From contig CAWAJF010000004.1 in NCBI GenBank assembly GCA_963782345.1, forward strand, positions 124,001-188,000: a DNA stretch of 64,000 nt. Direction: 5' to 3'. The DNA is from DASUPK01 sp963782345. GTDB taxonomy: Bacteria; Actinomycetota; Thermoleophilia; Solirubrobacterales; 70-9. Made by a program: the position numbers and the translations under genes. Below are positions 23,826-31,856 of the stretch, one piece after another. Numbering within the stretch: the first letter of the stretch is position 1; every line of letters starts with the position of its first letter. Under the pieces are notes generated by a model that saw nothing but the letters and a program-made list of their open reading frames with translations, ran no database searches and was not told where the DNA came from.

Positions 23826-24407
23826 CTAGGCGGTCGCCTGTGCGGCGCCGAAGCGCTCCTCCAGCAGCTCGTCCAGATACGCCTCGGCGCCGTCCTCGTC
23901 CTTGTCGAGGGCGTACATGAACTCCGATGCGAGGATCTTCTTGGCGCGCGTGTACATCTGCTTCTCGCCGGTGGAGAGCCCCTTCTCCCACTCCCTGATG
24001 GCGAGGTTGCGAACCACCTCCGCCAGCTCATAGACGTCGCCCGTCTTGATCTTCTCGCGGTTGTGCTTGAAGCGGCGGTTCCAGTTCTTCGGCATCTCGG
24101 AGACATCGTCGGTGAGGACTCCGATCACCTTCTTGACCTGCTCCTCGTCGATCACGCGCCTCAGGCCGGCGCGGCCGGCGTTCTCGCAGGGGACCATCAC
24201 GGTCATGTTGTTGTGGAGGATGTTGATGGTCAGGTAGTCCCGCTTCTCGCCCATCATGTCCTTCGATTCCTTCTTCAGGACAACCCCTGCCCCGTGGTGC
24301 GGGTAAACGACGTTGTCGCCGACCTCGAAGTGAATGTTGACTGGAGCTTCGAGCTCGATGTCGGCAACGGATGCCTCATCAATCACCTCTGCTGTTGCCT
24401 CTGGAAT
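23826..24407 (-). CDS. carD: CarD family RNA polymerase-binding regulator
   Basis: The N-terminal RNA-polymerase interacting domain reads FEVGDNVVYPHHGAGVVLKK, followed by the LTINILHNNMTVMVPCENA strand and a helical C-terminal DNA-binding part (WNRRFKHNREKIKTGDVYELAEVVRNL; KKILASEFMYAL). CarD stabilises the promoter open complex at housekeeping and rRNA genes. The best ribosome site, AAGGAGAG, is 6 bases before an ATT codon at 24405-24407, giving 193 residues; a GTG at 24386 is the nearest conventional start. The gene sits between disA and ispD. Confidence 0.93.
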   Translation of the reverse strand: MPEATAEVIDEASVADIELEAPVNIHFEVGDNVVYPHHGAGVVLKKESKDMMGEKRDYLTINILHNNMTVMVPCENAGRAGLRRVIDEEQVKKVIGVLTDDVSEMPKNWNRRFKHNREKIKTGDVYELAEVVRNLAIREWEKGLSTGEKQMYTRAKKILASEFMYALDKDEDGAEAYLDELLEERFGAAQATA

Positions 24408-24444
24408 GGGTCTCTCCTTTCGTCGAGACGGCCTGGCGGGGCCG

Positions 24445-25560
24445 TCAACTCTGTAGGTAGCGGTCAACTGGATCGACTTCTTGAAGTCTGCGCAGGCCCT
24501 CACGGATGTCCTTCGCGCGGCCGGTGCCGACGCCCTCGACGGCCTCGAGGTCGTCATCGCTCCCGGCCAGGACCTCCTCCAGGCCTCCGAACTCCTGGAT
24601 GATCCGCTGCACCACCAGCTTCGGCAGGCGCGGGATGCGGCCAAGGACGCGATAGCCGCGGGGAGAGACGGGAAACTCGAGCGTTGACACCTTGCGGTCG
24701 TAGCCGAGCAGCTCGGCGAGACGGCCGAAGTCCAGGAGATCCTGATGCGGCATGCGGGCGATCGCCCCTGTCGTCGTCGTCAGGTTCTCCTCGGTGTCCT
24801 CGACGGAGTAGTCCCTGATCAACGCCGCCTTGTCGGCGGCGACGCCGACCATGGTCTCCTCGAGCTGCATCTCGATCAGCCGCCCCTCCGTGCCCAGCTC
24901 GACGATGTAGCGCTCGACCTCGACGGCCATCCGCGTCACCAGCTCCGCCCTCTGGAGCACCGAGAGGACGTCGTAGAGCACCGTGCCGCCCTCGAACTCC
25001 AGCCAGGTGAGCCGGGTGGAGACCGAGTCGAGTCGCGCCCGGTACTTGTCGAGGGTGGCGAGACCCTGATTGGCCTTCGCCAGCACGGCGGGGATGTCCT
25101 GAAGGATGTACTTCATCCCGCCCAGGTAGAGCGAGACGACCTCGCGTCGCTCGGAGATCGCCACGACGAGCGCGTCGGTCTGCTTGGAGACGCGCTCCGC
25201 GGTCCGGTGGCGGGTGCCGGTCTCCGACGAGAGGATCGTCGGGTCGGGCATCAACTGCACGTTGGCGCAGATGATCTTGGTTGCCTGCTCGTTGAGCACG
25301 ATCGCCCCGTCCATCTTCGCGACCTGGTAGAGCAGCGCCGGCGTGTAGTCGATGTCGAGGCTGATCCCCCCGGAAAAGAGAAAGGAGACCTCTTCCGGGT
25401 CTCCGATCACGATCAGCCCACCGGTGCGCGCGTGGACGATGTTGTCGATCCCCTCGCGGAGAGCCGTACCGGGGGCGACGATGTCGAGCGCCCGGAGAAG
25501 TCGCGGGTCCTGTCTCGCCTCCAACTCCTGTAACTCGTCACCCGGAAGCGCAGACGCCAT
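24445..25560 (-). CDS. disA: DNA integrity scanning diadenylate cyclase
   Basis: The DAC domain (residues about 1-145) carries the catalytic DGA motif (KMDGAIVLNEQ) and RHR motif (TGTRHRTAERVS). A helical linker follows, and residues about 300-365 form a RuvA-like helix-hairpin-helix DNA-binding domain (IIQEFGGLEEVLAGSDDDLEAVEGVGTGRA). DisA makes cyclic di-AMP from two ATP while scanning DNA for branched structures. ATG 25560 gives 371 residues; an in-frame TTG at 25584 overlaps a hairpin. Placement between radA and carD matches the usual actinobacterial order. Confidence 0.96.
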   Translation of the reverse strand: MASALPGDELQELEARQDPRLLRALDIVAPGTALREGIDNIVHARTGGLIVIGDPEEVSFLFSGGISLDIDYTPALLYQVAKMDGAIVLNEQATKIICANVQLMPDPTILSSETGTRHRTAERVSKQTDALVVAISERREVVSLYLGGMKYILQDIPAVLAKANQGLATLDKYRARLDSVSTRLTWLEFEGGTVLYDVLSVLQRAELVTRMAVEVERYIVELGTEGRLIEMQLEETMVGVAADKAALIRDYSVEDTEENLTTTTGAIARMPHQDLLDFGRLAELLGYDRKVSTLEFPVSPRGYRVLGRIPRLPKLVVQRIIQEFGGLEEVLAGSDDDLEAVEGVGTGRAKDIREGLRRLQEVDPVDRYLQS

Positions 25561-25580
25561 CGGGATGATGGAAGCAGAAA

Positions 25581-25599
25581 GCAAAGCAGCGTGCTTTGC
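25581..25599. promoter_or_regulatory. Perfect hairpin in the disA leader
   Basis: GCAAAGCA (25581-25588) and TGCTTTGC (25592-25599) are exact inverted repeats around GCG. They lie just upstream of ATG 25560 and overlap the alternative TTG. The element could be an operator or an mRNA hairpin. Confidence 0.5.
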
Positions 25600-25662
25600 G
25601 GGGAAATCCGTGTGGAGGGGTCGGATTAGCGGTTGTCAAGTCATGAGGGACAAATGGATTGG

Positions 25663-25738
25663 CGGGCGGGTCCTGTCCCGGAATTTGACCGCGGATCGAG
25701 GCATCTCACCGCGGATCAAATTCCGGGCCACCCGCCCG
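25663..25738. repeat. Long palindromic element between radA and disA
   Basis: Outer arms CGGGCGGGT (25663-25671) and ACCCGCCCG (25730-25738) enclose inner arms CCCGGAATTTGA (25677-25688) and TCAAATTCCGGG (25716-25727), extended by CCGCGG on both sides with one bulged A. The loop is about 14 bases. The structure resembles a REP-type palindrome and begins 8 bases after the radA stop. Confidence 0.8.
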
Positions 25739-25746
25739 ACAATCGC

Positions 25747-27117
25747 TCAGGCGACTCGCTTCAGATTCGTCTGTCTGCCACCGGATAGCGCCGCTTTCAG
25801 TGAGCTGACCGGAGAGAGGCCCTGGATTGCTTGATCGCCCGGAGGCGGGCCCAGCACCTTCCCCAGACCGAATTTGCGGGCTTCCGCGACGCGGCGGTCG
25901 GCGTGGGCTACGTAGCGGATCTCTCCTGTCAGGCCGATCTCTCCGAAGCAGGCGAGGGGCTTGCCGTCCACCTCCAGGACCTGGCCCGAGTGGGCCGAGG
26001 CCACCGCCATCGCGATCGCCAGGTCTGCTCCCGGCTCGTCGATGCGCACTCCTCCCGCGACGTTGACGAAGACGTCGGCGGCGCCCAGGGAGAGACCCGC
26101 GTGGCGGGTGAGGACGGCGAGGACGAGGGCCAGGCGGTTGCGGTCGACGCCGGTTGCCGTCCGCCTCGGCGGGACGATCTCGGTGGGAGCGACCAAAGCC
26201 TGGACCTCGACCAGCAGCGGTCGCGTTCCCTCCATCGAGCAGAGGACGACAGAGCCCGGCGAGGGCCGGGCCTCGCCGACGAACCGCGCCGAGGGATCGA
26301 GCACCTCGACGAGCCCGCCCTGCTTCATCTCGAACACGCCCACCTCGCTGGTCGCGCCGAAGCGGTTCTTGAGAGCGCGCAGGGTACGGAAGGTCCTCTC
26401 CCGCTCGCCCTCGAAGTGGAGCACGCAGTCGACCAGATGCTCCAGGGCTCGCGGTCCCGCCAGGGAGCCCTCCTTGGTGACATGCCCGATCAGGATCAGG
26501 GTCACATCGAGGCGCTTCGCCGTCTCCAGCAGGGCCGAGGTCGCCTCGCGGATCGCGCCGACGCTGCCGGGCGCCGCATCGGGAATCGCCAGCGTCTGCA
26601 CCGAGTCGATCACGCATGCGGCGGGACGCTCGGTCTCCAGCGCCGCGAGCACCGATTCGAGGGAGGGCTCGGCGAGCATCGGCACCGACAGGGCGGCCTC
26701 GCCCAACCGCTCGGCGCGCCGCCTGACCTGCGCAGCCGACTCCTCGCCCGAGACGTAGAGAACCTCGTTGCCCGCGCCGGCGATGTTGGCGAGCGCCATC
26801 CCCGCGAGCGTGCTCTTGCCGATGCCCGGGGCGCCGCCGAGCAGGACCAGCGACCCCGGCACCAGCCCGCCACCCAGGACGCGATCCAGCTCCGCGATGC
26901 CGGTGCCGAGGCGCGCGGAGCGCTCGGCCTTCACGTCGCGGAGGGGAATCGGCTTGGGAGAGCTCCCGCGCTTGGCCCGGCCGGCGCGGCGAGCGCCGGC
27001 CGGCGCGCTCACCTGCTCGAGCGTGTTCCAGGCTCCGCAGCCGGAGCACTGCCCCGTCCAGGTGAGGGCGGCATGTCCGCACTCCGAACAGCGATATTGA
27101 GAGCGCTTGGCGGCCAT
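25747..27117 (-). CDS. radA: DNA repair protein RadA (Sms)
   Basis: The 456-residue protein has the N-terminal four-cysteine zinc finger (CSECGHAALTWTGQCSGCG), a RecA-like core with Walker A GGAPGIGKSTL and the family-specific LKNRFGATSEVGVFEM motif, and a C-terminal Lon-type domain (GVDRNRLALVLAVLTRHAGL, INVAGGVRIDEPGADLAIA-like FVNVAGGVRIDEP). It drives branch migration in recombination repair. TAGCCT lies 6 bases before the ATG, suggesting a leaderless message. disA follows after the long palindrome. Confidence 0.97.
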   Translation of the reverse strand: MAAKRSQYRCSECGHAALTWTGQCSGCGAWNTLEQVSAPAGARRAGRAKRGSSPKPIPLRDVKAERSARLGTGIAELDRVLGGGLVPGSLVLLGGAPGIGKSTLAGMALANIAGAGNEVLYVSGEESAAQVRRRAERLGEAALSVPMLAEPSLESVLAALETERPAACVIDSVQTLAIPDAAPGSVGAIREATSALLETAKRLDVTLILIGHVTKEGSLAGPRALEHLVDCVLHFEGERERTFRTLRALKNRFGATSEVGVFEMKQGGLVEVLDPSARFVGEARPSPGSVVLCSMEGTRPLLVEVQALVAPTEIVPPRRTATGVDRNRLALVLAVLTRHAGLSLGAADVFVNVAGGVRIDEPGADLAIAMAVASAHSGQVLEVDGKPLACFGEIGLTGEIRYVAHADRRVAEARKFGLGKVLGPPPGDQAIQGLSPVSSLKAALSGGRQTNLKRVA

Positions 27118-27123
27118 GCACGC

Positions 27124-27129
27124 AGGCTA
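27124..27129 (-). promoter_or_regulatory. -10 element TAGCCT for leaderless radA transcript
   Basis: TAGCCT on the minus strand lies 6 bases before ATG 27117. Confidence 0.45.
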
Positions 27130-27175
27130 GGGATGGGTGATGACGCCCTCCGCGCGGTTGGTCGCGATCCGCGTA

Positions 27176-27829
27176 CTACTTCGTGTCGGTCTCGAGCAGC
27201 TCCCCGAAGAACAGGTCGAAGAGCGGCATGTAGTCGTCCAGCGGCGCCTCGTCGGGATCGACCAGGTGCTGGACGGCCAGGCCGACGTCGAGCGCGATCA
27301 TCGCGGTCGCGATCTGCTTCGGCGGCAGCGGCGGCCTGCGGCCGATCTCCTTGAAGGTCCGCTCGATCTGCTCCGCGAGCAGCGCGCGGTTGCCGCTCCA
27401 GAAGGTGGCCGCGAGCTTTCGGAAGCCCTCGTCCCGGGCGGCCTCGGTCAGGCACTCGAGCCAGAGCCGGAACATCCAGCTCCCGCCCTCCCCCTTCTGC
27501 ACGTCCCTGACCCGCTCGACTCCCCAGCGCAGCCGCTCCCGAGGAGCCCCCGGTTGCTCCTGCGCCTGTTCGGCCATCTCCGCGTAGCGGTCGTAGATCC
27601 GCGTGTGCAGCAGCTCGACGAAGAGCTTGTCCTTGCTGGTGAAGTTGGAGTAGAACGCGCCGCGGCTGAAGCCCGCCTCCGCCGCGATCTCCTCGACGCT
27701 CGAGCCCTGCAGCCCCCTGCGCAGGAAGACGCGCTCGGCGGCGTCGAGCAGCAGCCGGCGCGTCTCCGCCTGCTTCTCCTTGCGGCTCAGCCGCCGCGGC
27801 GGAGCGGCCGCCTCGGTCGTGGCGGCCAT
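27176..27829 (-). CDS. TetR family transcriptional regulator
   Basis: The 217-residue protein has a TetR N-terminal helix-turn-helix (AETRRLLLDAAERVFLRRG, SSVEEIAAEAGFSRGAFYSNFTSKDKLF) and a helical ligand-binding C-terminal domain with WMFRLWLECLTEAARD. It is the second gene of a two-gene unit behind a small membrane protein; the two are one base apart. A perfect dyad at 28278-28297 directly upstream of the unit is the likely operator, implying autoregulation. Confidence 0.92.
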   Translation of the reverse strand: MAATTEAAAPPRRLSRKEKQAETRRLLLDAAERVFLRRGLQGSSVEEIAAEAGFSRGAFYSNFTSKDKLFVELLHTRIYDRYAEMAEQAQEQPGAPRERLRWGVERVRDVQKGEGGSWMFRLWLECLTEAARDEGFRKLAATFWSGNRALLAEQIERTFKEIGRRPPLPPKQIATAMIALDVGLAVQHLVDPDEAPLDDYMPLFDLFFGELLETDTK

Positions 27830-27830
27830 C

Positions 27831-28277
27831 TCAGAAGGCCGGCTGGTTCGGCAGCGGCGAGCCCGCGAAGAAGAAGAACCAGATCTCGAAGGCGATCACG
27901 CCCAGGGTCGCGACGATCACGAACAGCCGCTCGACCGGGTCGGTCTCTTCGTGGGGCGGCTCGTCCCGGAAGCTGCGATTCCACGACATCCTCCGCGTCC
28001 GTGCACGCTGGTCGGCGTCCGAGACCCAGCGCCCTCGCAGCCGCGATCCAACCACCAGGGCGACCCAGTAGCTGACCAGGATCCCGGTCGTGATCAAGAG
28101 GGCGAGGGACGGGGTCACGTCTCGCTTGGTGCCCGCGATCTGGGAGGCGATCCAGATCCAGACGAGCGGAATCCCGAGCGCCGTCACCAGGGCGATCAGC
28201 AGCCCGGAGATCCCGGTGAAGGCGTCGTGCGCGAGAGCGACGGGGCTGCGCCGCGGGTTTCCGGTGGGGATCCTCAT
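27831..28277 (-). CDS. Small membrane protein with DPVERLFV/FFAGxPxPNxP signature (paralog 1)
   Basis: The 148-residue protein has three or four membrane segments: two near the N-terminus (about residues 22-45 and 58-78), a cytosolic loop with SWNRSFRDEPPHEETDPVERLFV, and one at the C-terminus ending FFFFAGSPLPNQPAF. I recognise no family, but the gene at 31382-31816 encodes a clear paralog sharing GILVSY, WNRSxRD, DPVERLFV and FFAGxPxPNxP. It is co-transcribed with TetR. The ATG directly abuts the operator dyad, so there is no ribosome site. Confidence 0.75.
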   Translation of the reverse strand: MRIPTGNPRRSPVALAHDAFTGISGLLIALVTALGIPLVWIWIASQIAGTKRDVTPSLALLITTGILVSYWVALVVGSRLRGRWVSDADQRARTRRMSWNRSFRDEPPHEETDPVERLFVIVATLGVIAFEIWFFFFAGSPLPNQPAF

Positions 28278-28310
28278 CAGATACAGCAGTGTATCTGAAT
28301 ACAGATCCGT
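28278..28310. promoter_or_regulatory. TetR operator cluster
   Basis: CAGATACAGCAGTGTATCTG (28278-28297) is a perfect dyad with 8-base arms. It overlaps ATCTG-AATA-CAGAT (28293-28306) and an ATAC/GTAT pair reaching 28310. It abuts the start codon of the membrane-protein/TetR unit and faces the divergent diguanylate cyclase gene. Confidence 0.75.
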
Positions 28311-28367
28311 ATATGGAGCCTTCTACAAGGGCTCAAGAATGGGATTCGCAACGCCGATGGTCCTTTC

Positions 28368-29384
28368 ATGGCCTCGATGGGAAGGTTGGCCGGAGCGTTC
28401 AATCGCGACGGGCTCCCAGCCCAAATCCGCGCACTCGCTTTGATCGCCTTGGCAGGAGGGCTGAGCGGGCTGTTCGCGTCACTGGCTCCCGCCAGCCCGG
28501 ACGCGCCGATCGGGCTGCTGCGCCTCGTGGCCGCGGTCGTACTCGCCGCCTCGCTGCTGCTCTGGTGGCGCGGCGAAAGGCTTCCGCGTTGGGTCCTGCA
28601 TGTCTTCGTGGCCGCCGGCACCGGCCTGATCTCCGTGCTGGTCGCCAGATCGCCCACCGGCGTGGGAATGATCGTCATCGCCTGCGACTACATGTGGATG
28701 GGGGTCTACGCCGCCTTCTTCTTCTCCCGCCGCGCCGCCCGCGGCCACACGGCGCTGATCGCGACCGCCTTCGCGGCGGCCCTCCTAACCAGCGCTCATC
28801 ACGTGCCCGCGGACGCCTGGATCTTCCTGACCGCGTCCCTCGTCGTCGCGACCGAGACGATCGGGTGGCAGAACTCCAGGCTCCGCCTCGAGGCCCACAC
28901 CGATTCGCTCACCGGGCTGCTCAACCGCAAGGGGCTGGCGCCCGCCGCGGAGCGCGCGTTCGCCCTGGCCGATCGCACCGGGCTGCCTCTGACGATCGCT
29001 CTCATCGACCTCGACGACTTCAAGCTGGTGAACGATCGCGACGGGCACGCGGCCGGCGATCGCCTGCTCGTCCAGATGACACGCACGTGGAGCGAGGAGC
29101 TCCAGGCCGGCGATGTCTTCGCCCGCCTCGGTGGCGACGAGTTCCTGGTGCTGCTGGTCGGCTCGAGCGACGAGGAGGCCGCGCGCTTCTTCGAGCGGCT
29201 CCTGTTCCTCTCCCCCGCGCCGTGGAGCGCCGGGGTGGTCAAGCGCCGAAGCGGCGAGGATCTGAGCGCCTGTCTGGCGAGAGCCGACAACATGCTGTAC
29301 GAGATCAAGCGCGAGCGCACCGTGCAGCTCGAGGTCACTCGCTCATCCGTCAGCCGCGCCCCTCGGCTCGAGCCGACGCACTGA
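28368..29384 (+). CDS. Membrane-anchored diguanylate cyclase (GGDEF)
   Basis: Of 338 residues, about 20-165 contain five or six membrane segments (IRALALIALAGGLSGLFASL, LLRLVAAVVLAASLLLWW, WIFLTASLVVATETIGW). Residues about 175-325 are a GGDEF domain with DSLTGLLNRKG, LIDLDDFKLVNDRDGHAAGD and the active-site RLGGDEF. The product-inhibition RxxD motif is absent (QAGD instead), so feedback inhibition may be lacking. It would make cyclic di-GMP at the membrane. Its promoter region overlaps the TetR dyads. Confidence 0.88.
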   Translation: MASMGRLAGAFNRDGLPAQIRALALIALAGGLSGLFASLAPASPDAPIGLLRLVAAVVLAASLLLWWRGERLPRWVLHVFVAAGTGLISVLVARSPTGVGMIVIACDYMWMGVYAAFFFSRRAARGHTALIATAFAAALLTSAHHVPADAWIFLTASLVVATETIGWQNSRLRLEAHTDSLTGLLNRKGLAPAAERAFALADRTGLPLTIALIDLDDFKLVNDRDGHAAGDRLLVQMTRTWSEELQAGDVFARLGGDEFLVLLVGSSDEEAARFFERLLFLSPAPWSAGVVKRRSGEDLSACLARADNMLYEIKRERTVQLEVTRSSVSRAPRLEPTH

Positions 29385-29394
29385 GCCCTTCGCC

Positions 29395-30801
29395 CTACGC
29401 GGCTCCCTCCTGCGGCGCCAACCCCTCGATGACGGCATCCTCGCGCTCACGCCGCGGCGAGCCGATCGCCAATCCGAGCAGGCCGGCGGCAATGCCGGTG
29501 CCCATCGCGAAGGCCCAGCCTCGCTGCAGGTGCGAGAAGAGCTCGTCCGGAGCAGGATTCGCAAGCAGGGCAACGAGCACCGCGACCCCGATCGCGGCGC
29601 CCACCTGACGGGCCATCCCGAACACCGCGGTTCCGGTCGCGAAGCGGTCTGGTGGGAGGGACATCGTGGCGGCGGCGGGCAACGGACCGAGCACCAGTCC
29701 AACCCCGGCCCCCCCGAGCAGGAAGCCGGGAAGGAACGAGCCCGCGTAATCGGGGGTCGCGGAGAGCAGCGAGAGATTGACCGCGAAGCCTGAGGCGAAG
29801 ACGAGGCCCCCGGCCGCGATCACCGGCGCCTGCCCCACCTTGGCGCCGAGGCGGCCGGCGGGCGCCGCGAAGATCGCGGCCATCAGGGGGCCGGGCATCA
29901 GCGCGAGCCCGGCGTGCAGCACCGAGTACCGCCACACCTCCGTCAGGAGCAGGACGCTCGAGAGCAGCATCGCGCCGAAGCCGGCGAAGAAGACCAGCGC
30001 GGCCGTGTTCGCGACGGAGAATGACCGCACCCGCAGCATCGGGAGCTCGATCACCGGCGCGGGATGCCGCGCCGAGCGAAGAACGAACGCGGCGACGAGC
30101 AGGACGGAGCCGACGAAGGCGAAGATGATCCGCGCGTCGGCCCAGCCCCAGTCCGGGCCCTTGACGATCCCGGCGGTGAGCAGGCCGATGCCCAGCGCGA
30201 GCTCCAACGCGCCGATCCCATCGGGACGAGCCCCGAGGTGCGGCTCCCGAATCTCGTCCAACGTGCGCCACGCGACGAGTGCGGTCGCCAGGCCGATCGG
30301 CACGTTGACGAGGAAGATCCAGCGCCAGCTGAGCTCGAGCAGGATCCCGCCGATCCCCGGACCGAGCGCCGCGGCGACACCCCCGACGGCCGACCAGATC
30401 CCCACCGCGACGGCCCGCTTCTCGGGGGGGAAGGCGGGGAGGATCAGCCCGAGCGTGGTCGGCAGCATCATCGACCCGCCCGCCGCCTGCAGCACTCGCG
30501 CGGCCACGAGGAAAGGCACCGCGGGCGCGGCGGCGCAGAGCGCCGAGGCAAGGGAGAACAGCAACAGGCCGGATATGAAGATCCGCTTGCGGCCGATCCG
30601 GTCAGCGATCCGGCCTGCCGGCACCAGCAGCGCGGCGAAGACGATCGCGTACCCGTTCAGCACCCAGGAGAGGCTCGAGAATGAAGCGCCGTCGAAGTCG
30701 CGGGCGATCGACGGAAGGGCGAGGTTGACGATGAACAGGTCGAGGCTCGCCATGAACAGCCCCACCGAGGTGATCAGAAGGATCTTCCAGCGCTTCTCCA
30801 T
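29395..30801 (-). CDS. MFS multidrug exporter, DHA2/EmrB-QacA type
   Basis: ATG 30801 follows GGAGG at 5 bases and gives 468 residues with about fourteen membrane segments. MFS motif A appears as GRIADRIGRKRIF, motif C-like as GGVAAALGPGIGGIL, and the DHA2 signature as SLDLFIVNLALPSIARDF. It should export drugs or other small lipophilic molecules using the proton gradient. It is divergent from an HxlR regulator whose operator sites overlap both promoters. Confidence 0.93.
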   Translation of the reverse strand: MEKRWKILLITSVGLFMASLDLFIVNLALPSIARDFDGASFSSLSWVLNGYAIVFAALLVPAGRIADRIGRKRIFISGLLLFSLASALCAAAPAVPFLVAARVLQAAGGSMMLPTTLGLILPAFPPEKRAVAVGIWSAVGGVAAALGPGIGGILLELSWRWIFLVNVPIGLATALVAWRTLDEIREPHLGARPDGIGALELALGIGLLTAGIVKGPDWGWADARIIFAFVGSVLLVAAFVLRSARHPAPVIELPMLRVRSFSVANTAALVFFAGFGAMLLSSVLLLTEVWRYSVLHAGLALMPGPLMAAIFAAPAGRLGAKVGQAPVIAAGGLVFASGFAVNLSLLSATPDYAGSFLPGFLLGGAGVGLVLGPLPAAATMSLPPDRFATGTAVFGMARQVGAAIGVAVLVALLANPAPDELFSHLQRGWAFAMGTGIAAGLLGLAIGSPRREREDAVIEGLAPQEGAA

Positions 30802-30818
30802 GGCGCCTCCGCTCGTCG

Positions 30819-30879
30819 CTTGCAATTTGCAAGTAACCTAGCAGAGGTCCCTTGCATAAGACAAGTAAGTGACTAGAAT
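30819..30879. promoter_or_regulatory. Overlapping divergent promoters with two HxlR operator sites
   Basis: CTTGCAATTTGCAAG (30819-30833) is a perfect dyad; CTTGCATAAGACAAG (30851-30865) is a weaker copy. Toward hxlR, TTGCAT (30852-30857), 16 bases and TAGAAT (30874-30879) lie 7 bases before ATG 30887, giving a leaderless start. Toward the exporter, TTGTCT (30859-30864 minus) and TAGGTT (30835-30840 minus) are 18 apart. The dyads overlap both promoters. Confidence 0.7.
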
Positions 30880-30886
30880 CACACCC

Positions 30887-31375
30887 ATGCCAATCGAAGC
30901 CTTCGCCGCGCAGAACTGCTCCATCGCCCGCCCCCTCTCGGTGCTCGGGGAACGCTGGACGATCCTCGTCCTCAGAGAGATCTCACTTGGCAGCCGTCGC
31001 TTCGACGAGATCCGATCGGAGCTCGGGGTGGCGACGAACGTCCTCAGCGCGCGACTGGCGACGCTGGTCGACGAGGGGATCGTCGAGCGGCGCCGCTACA
31101 GCGAGCACCCCGAGCGGTTCGAGTACCGCCTCACCGAGAAGGGCGGCGATCTCCAGCCCATCCTGCTCGCCTTCCTGCGCTGGGGGGACACCTACACGGC
31201 GCCGAAGGCAGGCCCGCCGCTGGAGACCGTTCACGCGACGTGCGGCCACGTCTTCCACATGGTCCCGACCTGCTCGCACTGCGGCGAGAAGGTGAGGCCG
31301 GGCGACATCCGGCCGCGTCCCGGCCCCGGGGCGAGCAGGAAGCAGCGCGAGCGCGCGAAGGCCGGCACCGCCTAG
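30887..31375 (+). CDS. HxlR family transcriptional regulator
   Basis: The 162-residue protein has the HxlR winged helix: NCSIARPLSVLGERWTILVLREISLGSRRFDEIRSEL, NVLSARLATLVDEGIVERRRYSEHPERFEYRLTEKG. The C-terminus adds a cysteine-rich segment (ATCGHVFHMVPTCSHCG), possibly metal binding and sensory. It is divergent from the MFS exporter and probably represses it. The -10 TAGAAT is 7 bases from the ATG, so its message is leaderless. Confidence 0.93.
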   Translation: MPIEAFAAQNCSIARPLSVLGERWTILVLREISLGSRRFDEIRSELGVATNVLSARLATLVDEGIVERRRYSEHPERFEYRLTEKGGDLQPILLAFLRWGDTYTAPKAGPPLETVHATCGHVFHMVPTCSHCGEKVRPGDIRPRPGPGASRKQRERAKAGTA

Positions 31376-31381
31376 GCGAAA

Positions 31382-31816
31382 TCAGCCGGGACTGTTCGGG
31401 AACGGCGCCCCGGCGAAGAAGGCGAACCAGACCAGGAACGCGATCATCGAGACGATCGCCGTGGCGACGAAAAGCCTCTCCACCGGGTCGCTCTGGTGCT
31501 CGCCGGGCTTGTACGGCGTGTCGCGCATGCTGCGGTTCCACGGATCGCGCGCCGGCCGGCCGATCTGCCGCTTCAGCAGCCGCGCCCTGACCCAGGAGGC
31601 GATCAGCAGCAGCCCGTAGTAGGAGACGAGGATCCCCGTGCCGATGAAGGCGGCAACCGGGCCATTGACGGCCCCAGTCTTGCCATAGAACTGCGAGGCG
31701 ACGAAGATCCAGAAGAGCGGCACGCCGAAGCCGATCAGCAGGGCGCCAACGAGTGTGAACGCGGTGGAGCCCGTGCCGACGAGGACTCTCCTGATCGCTG
31801 TCAGCACAGCTGTCAT
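31382..31816 (-). CDS. Small membrane protein with DPVERLFV/FFAGxPxPNxP signature (paralog 2)
   Basis: The 144-residue protein has membrane segments near residues 18-42, 52-72 and 118-138. It shares with the 27831-28277 product the segments GILVSYY, WNRSMRD, SDPVERLFVATAIVSMIAF and FFAGAPFPNSPG, in the same order and spacing, so the two are paralogs. It lies convergent to the HxlR gene, 7 bases apart. Function unknown; the repeated pairing with drug-type regulators hints at a membrane stress or efflux accessory role (inference). Confidence 0.75.
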   Translation of the reverse strand: MTAVLTAIRRVLVGTGSTAFTLVGALLIGFGVPLFWIFVASQFYGKTGAVNGPVAAFIGTGILVSYYGLLLIASWVRARLLKRQIGRPARDPWNRSMRDTPYKPGEHQSDPVERLFVATAIVSMIAFLVWFAFFAGAPFPNSPG

Positions 31817-31856
31817 TTGGCGATCGATCCCTGGCGCCTGAGCGCCTCGATTGAGG

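Noticed and set aside
25706..27121. Long minus-strand ORF of 471 codons across radA
   Set aside because: It overlaps the real radA frame and reads as Arg/Pro/Gly-rich nonsense, a GC-bias shadow.
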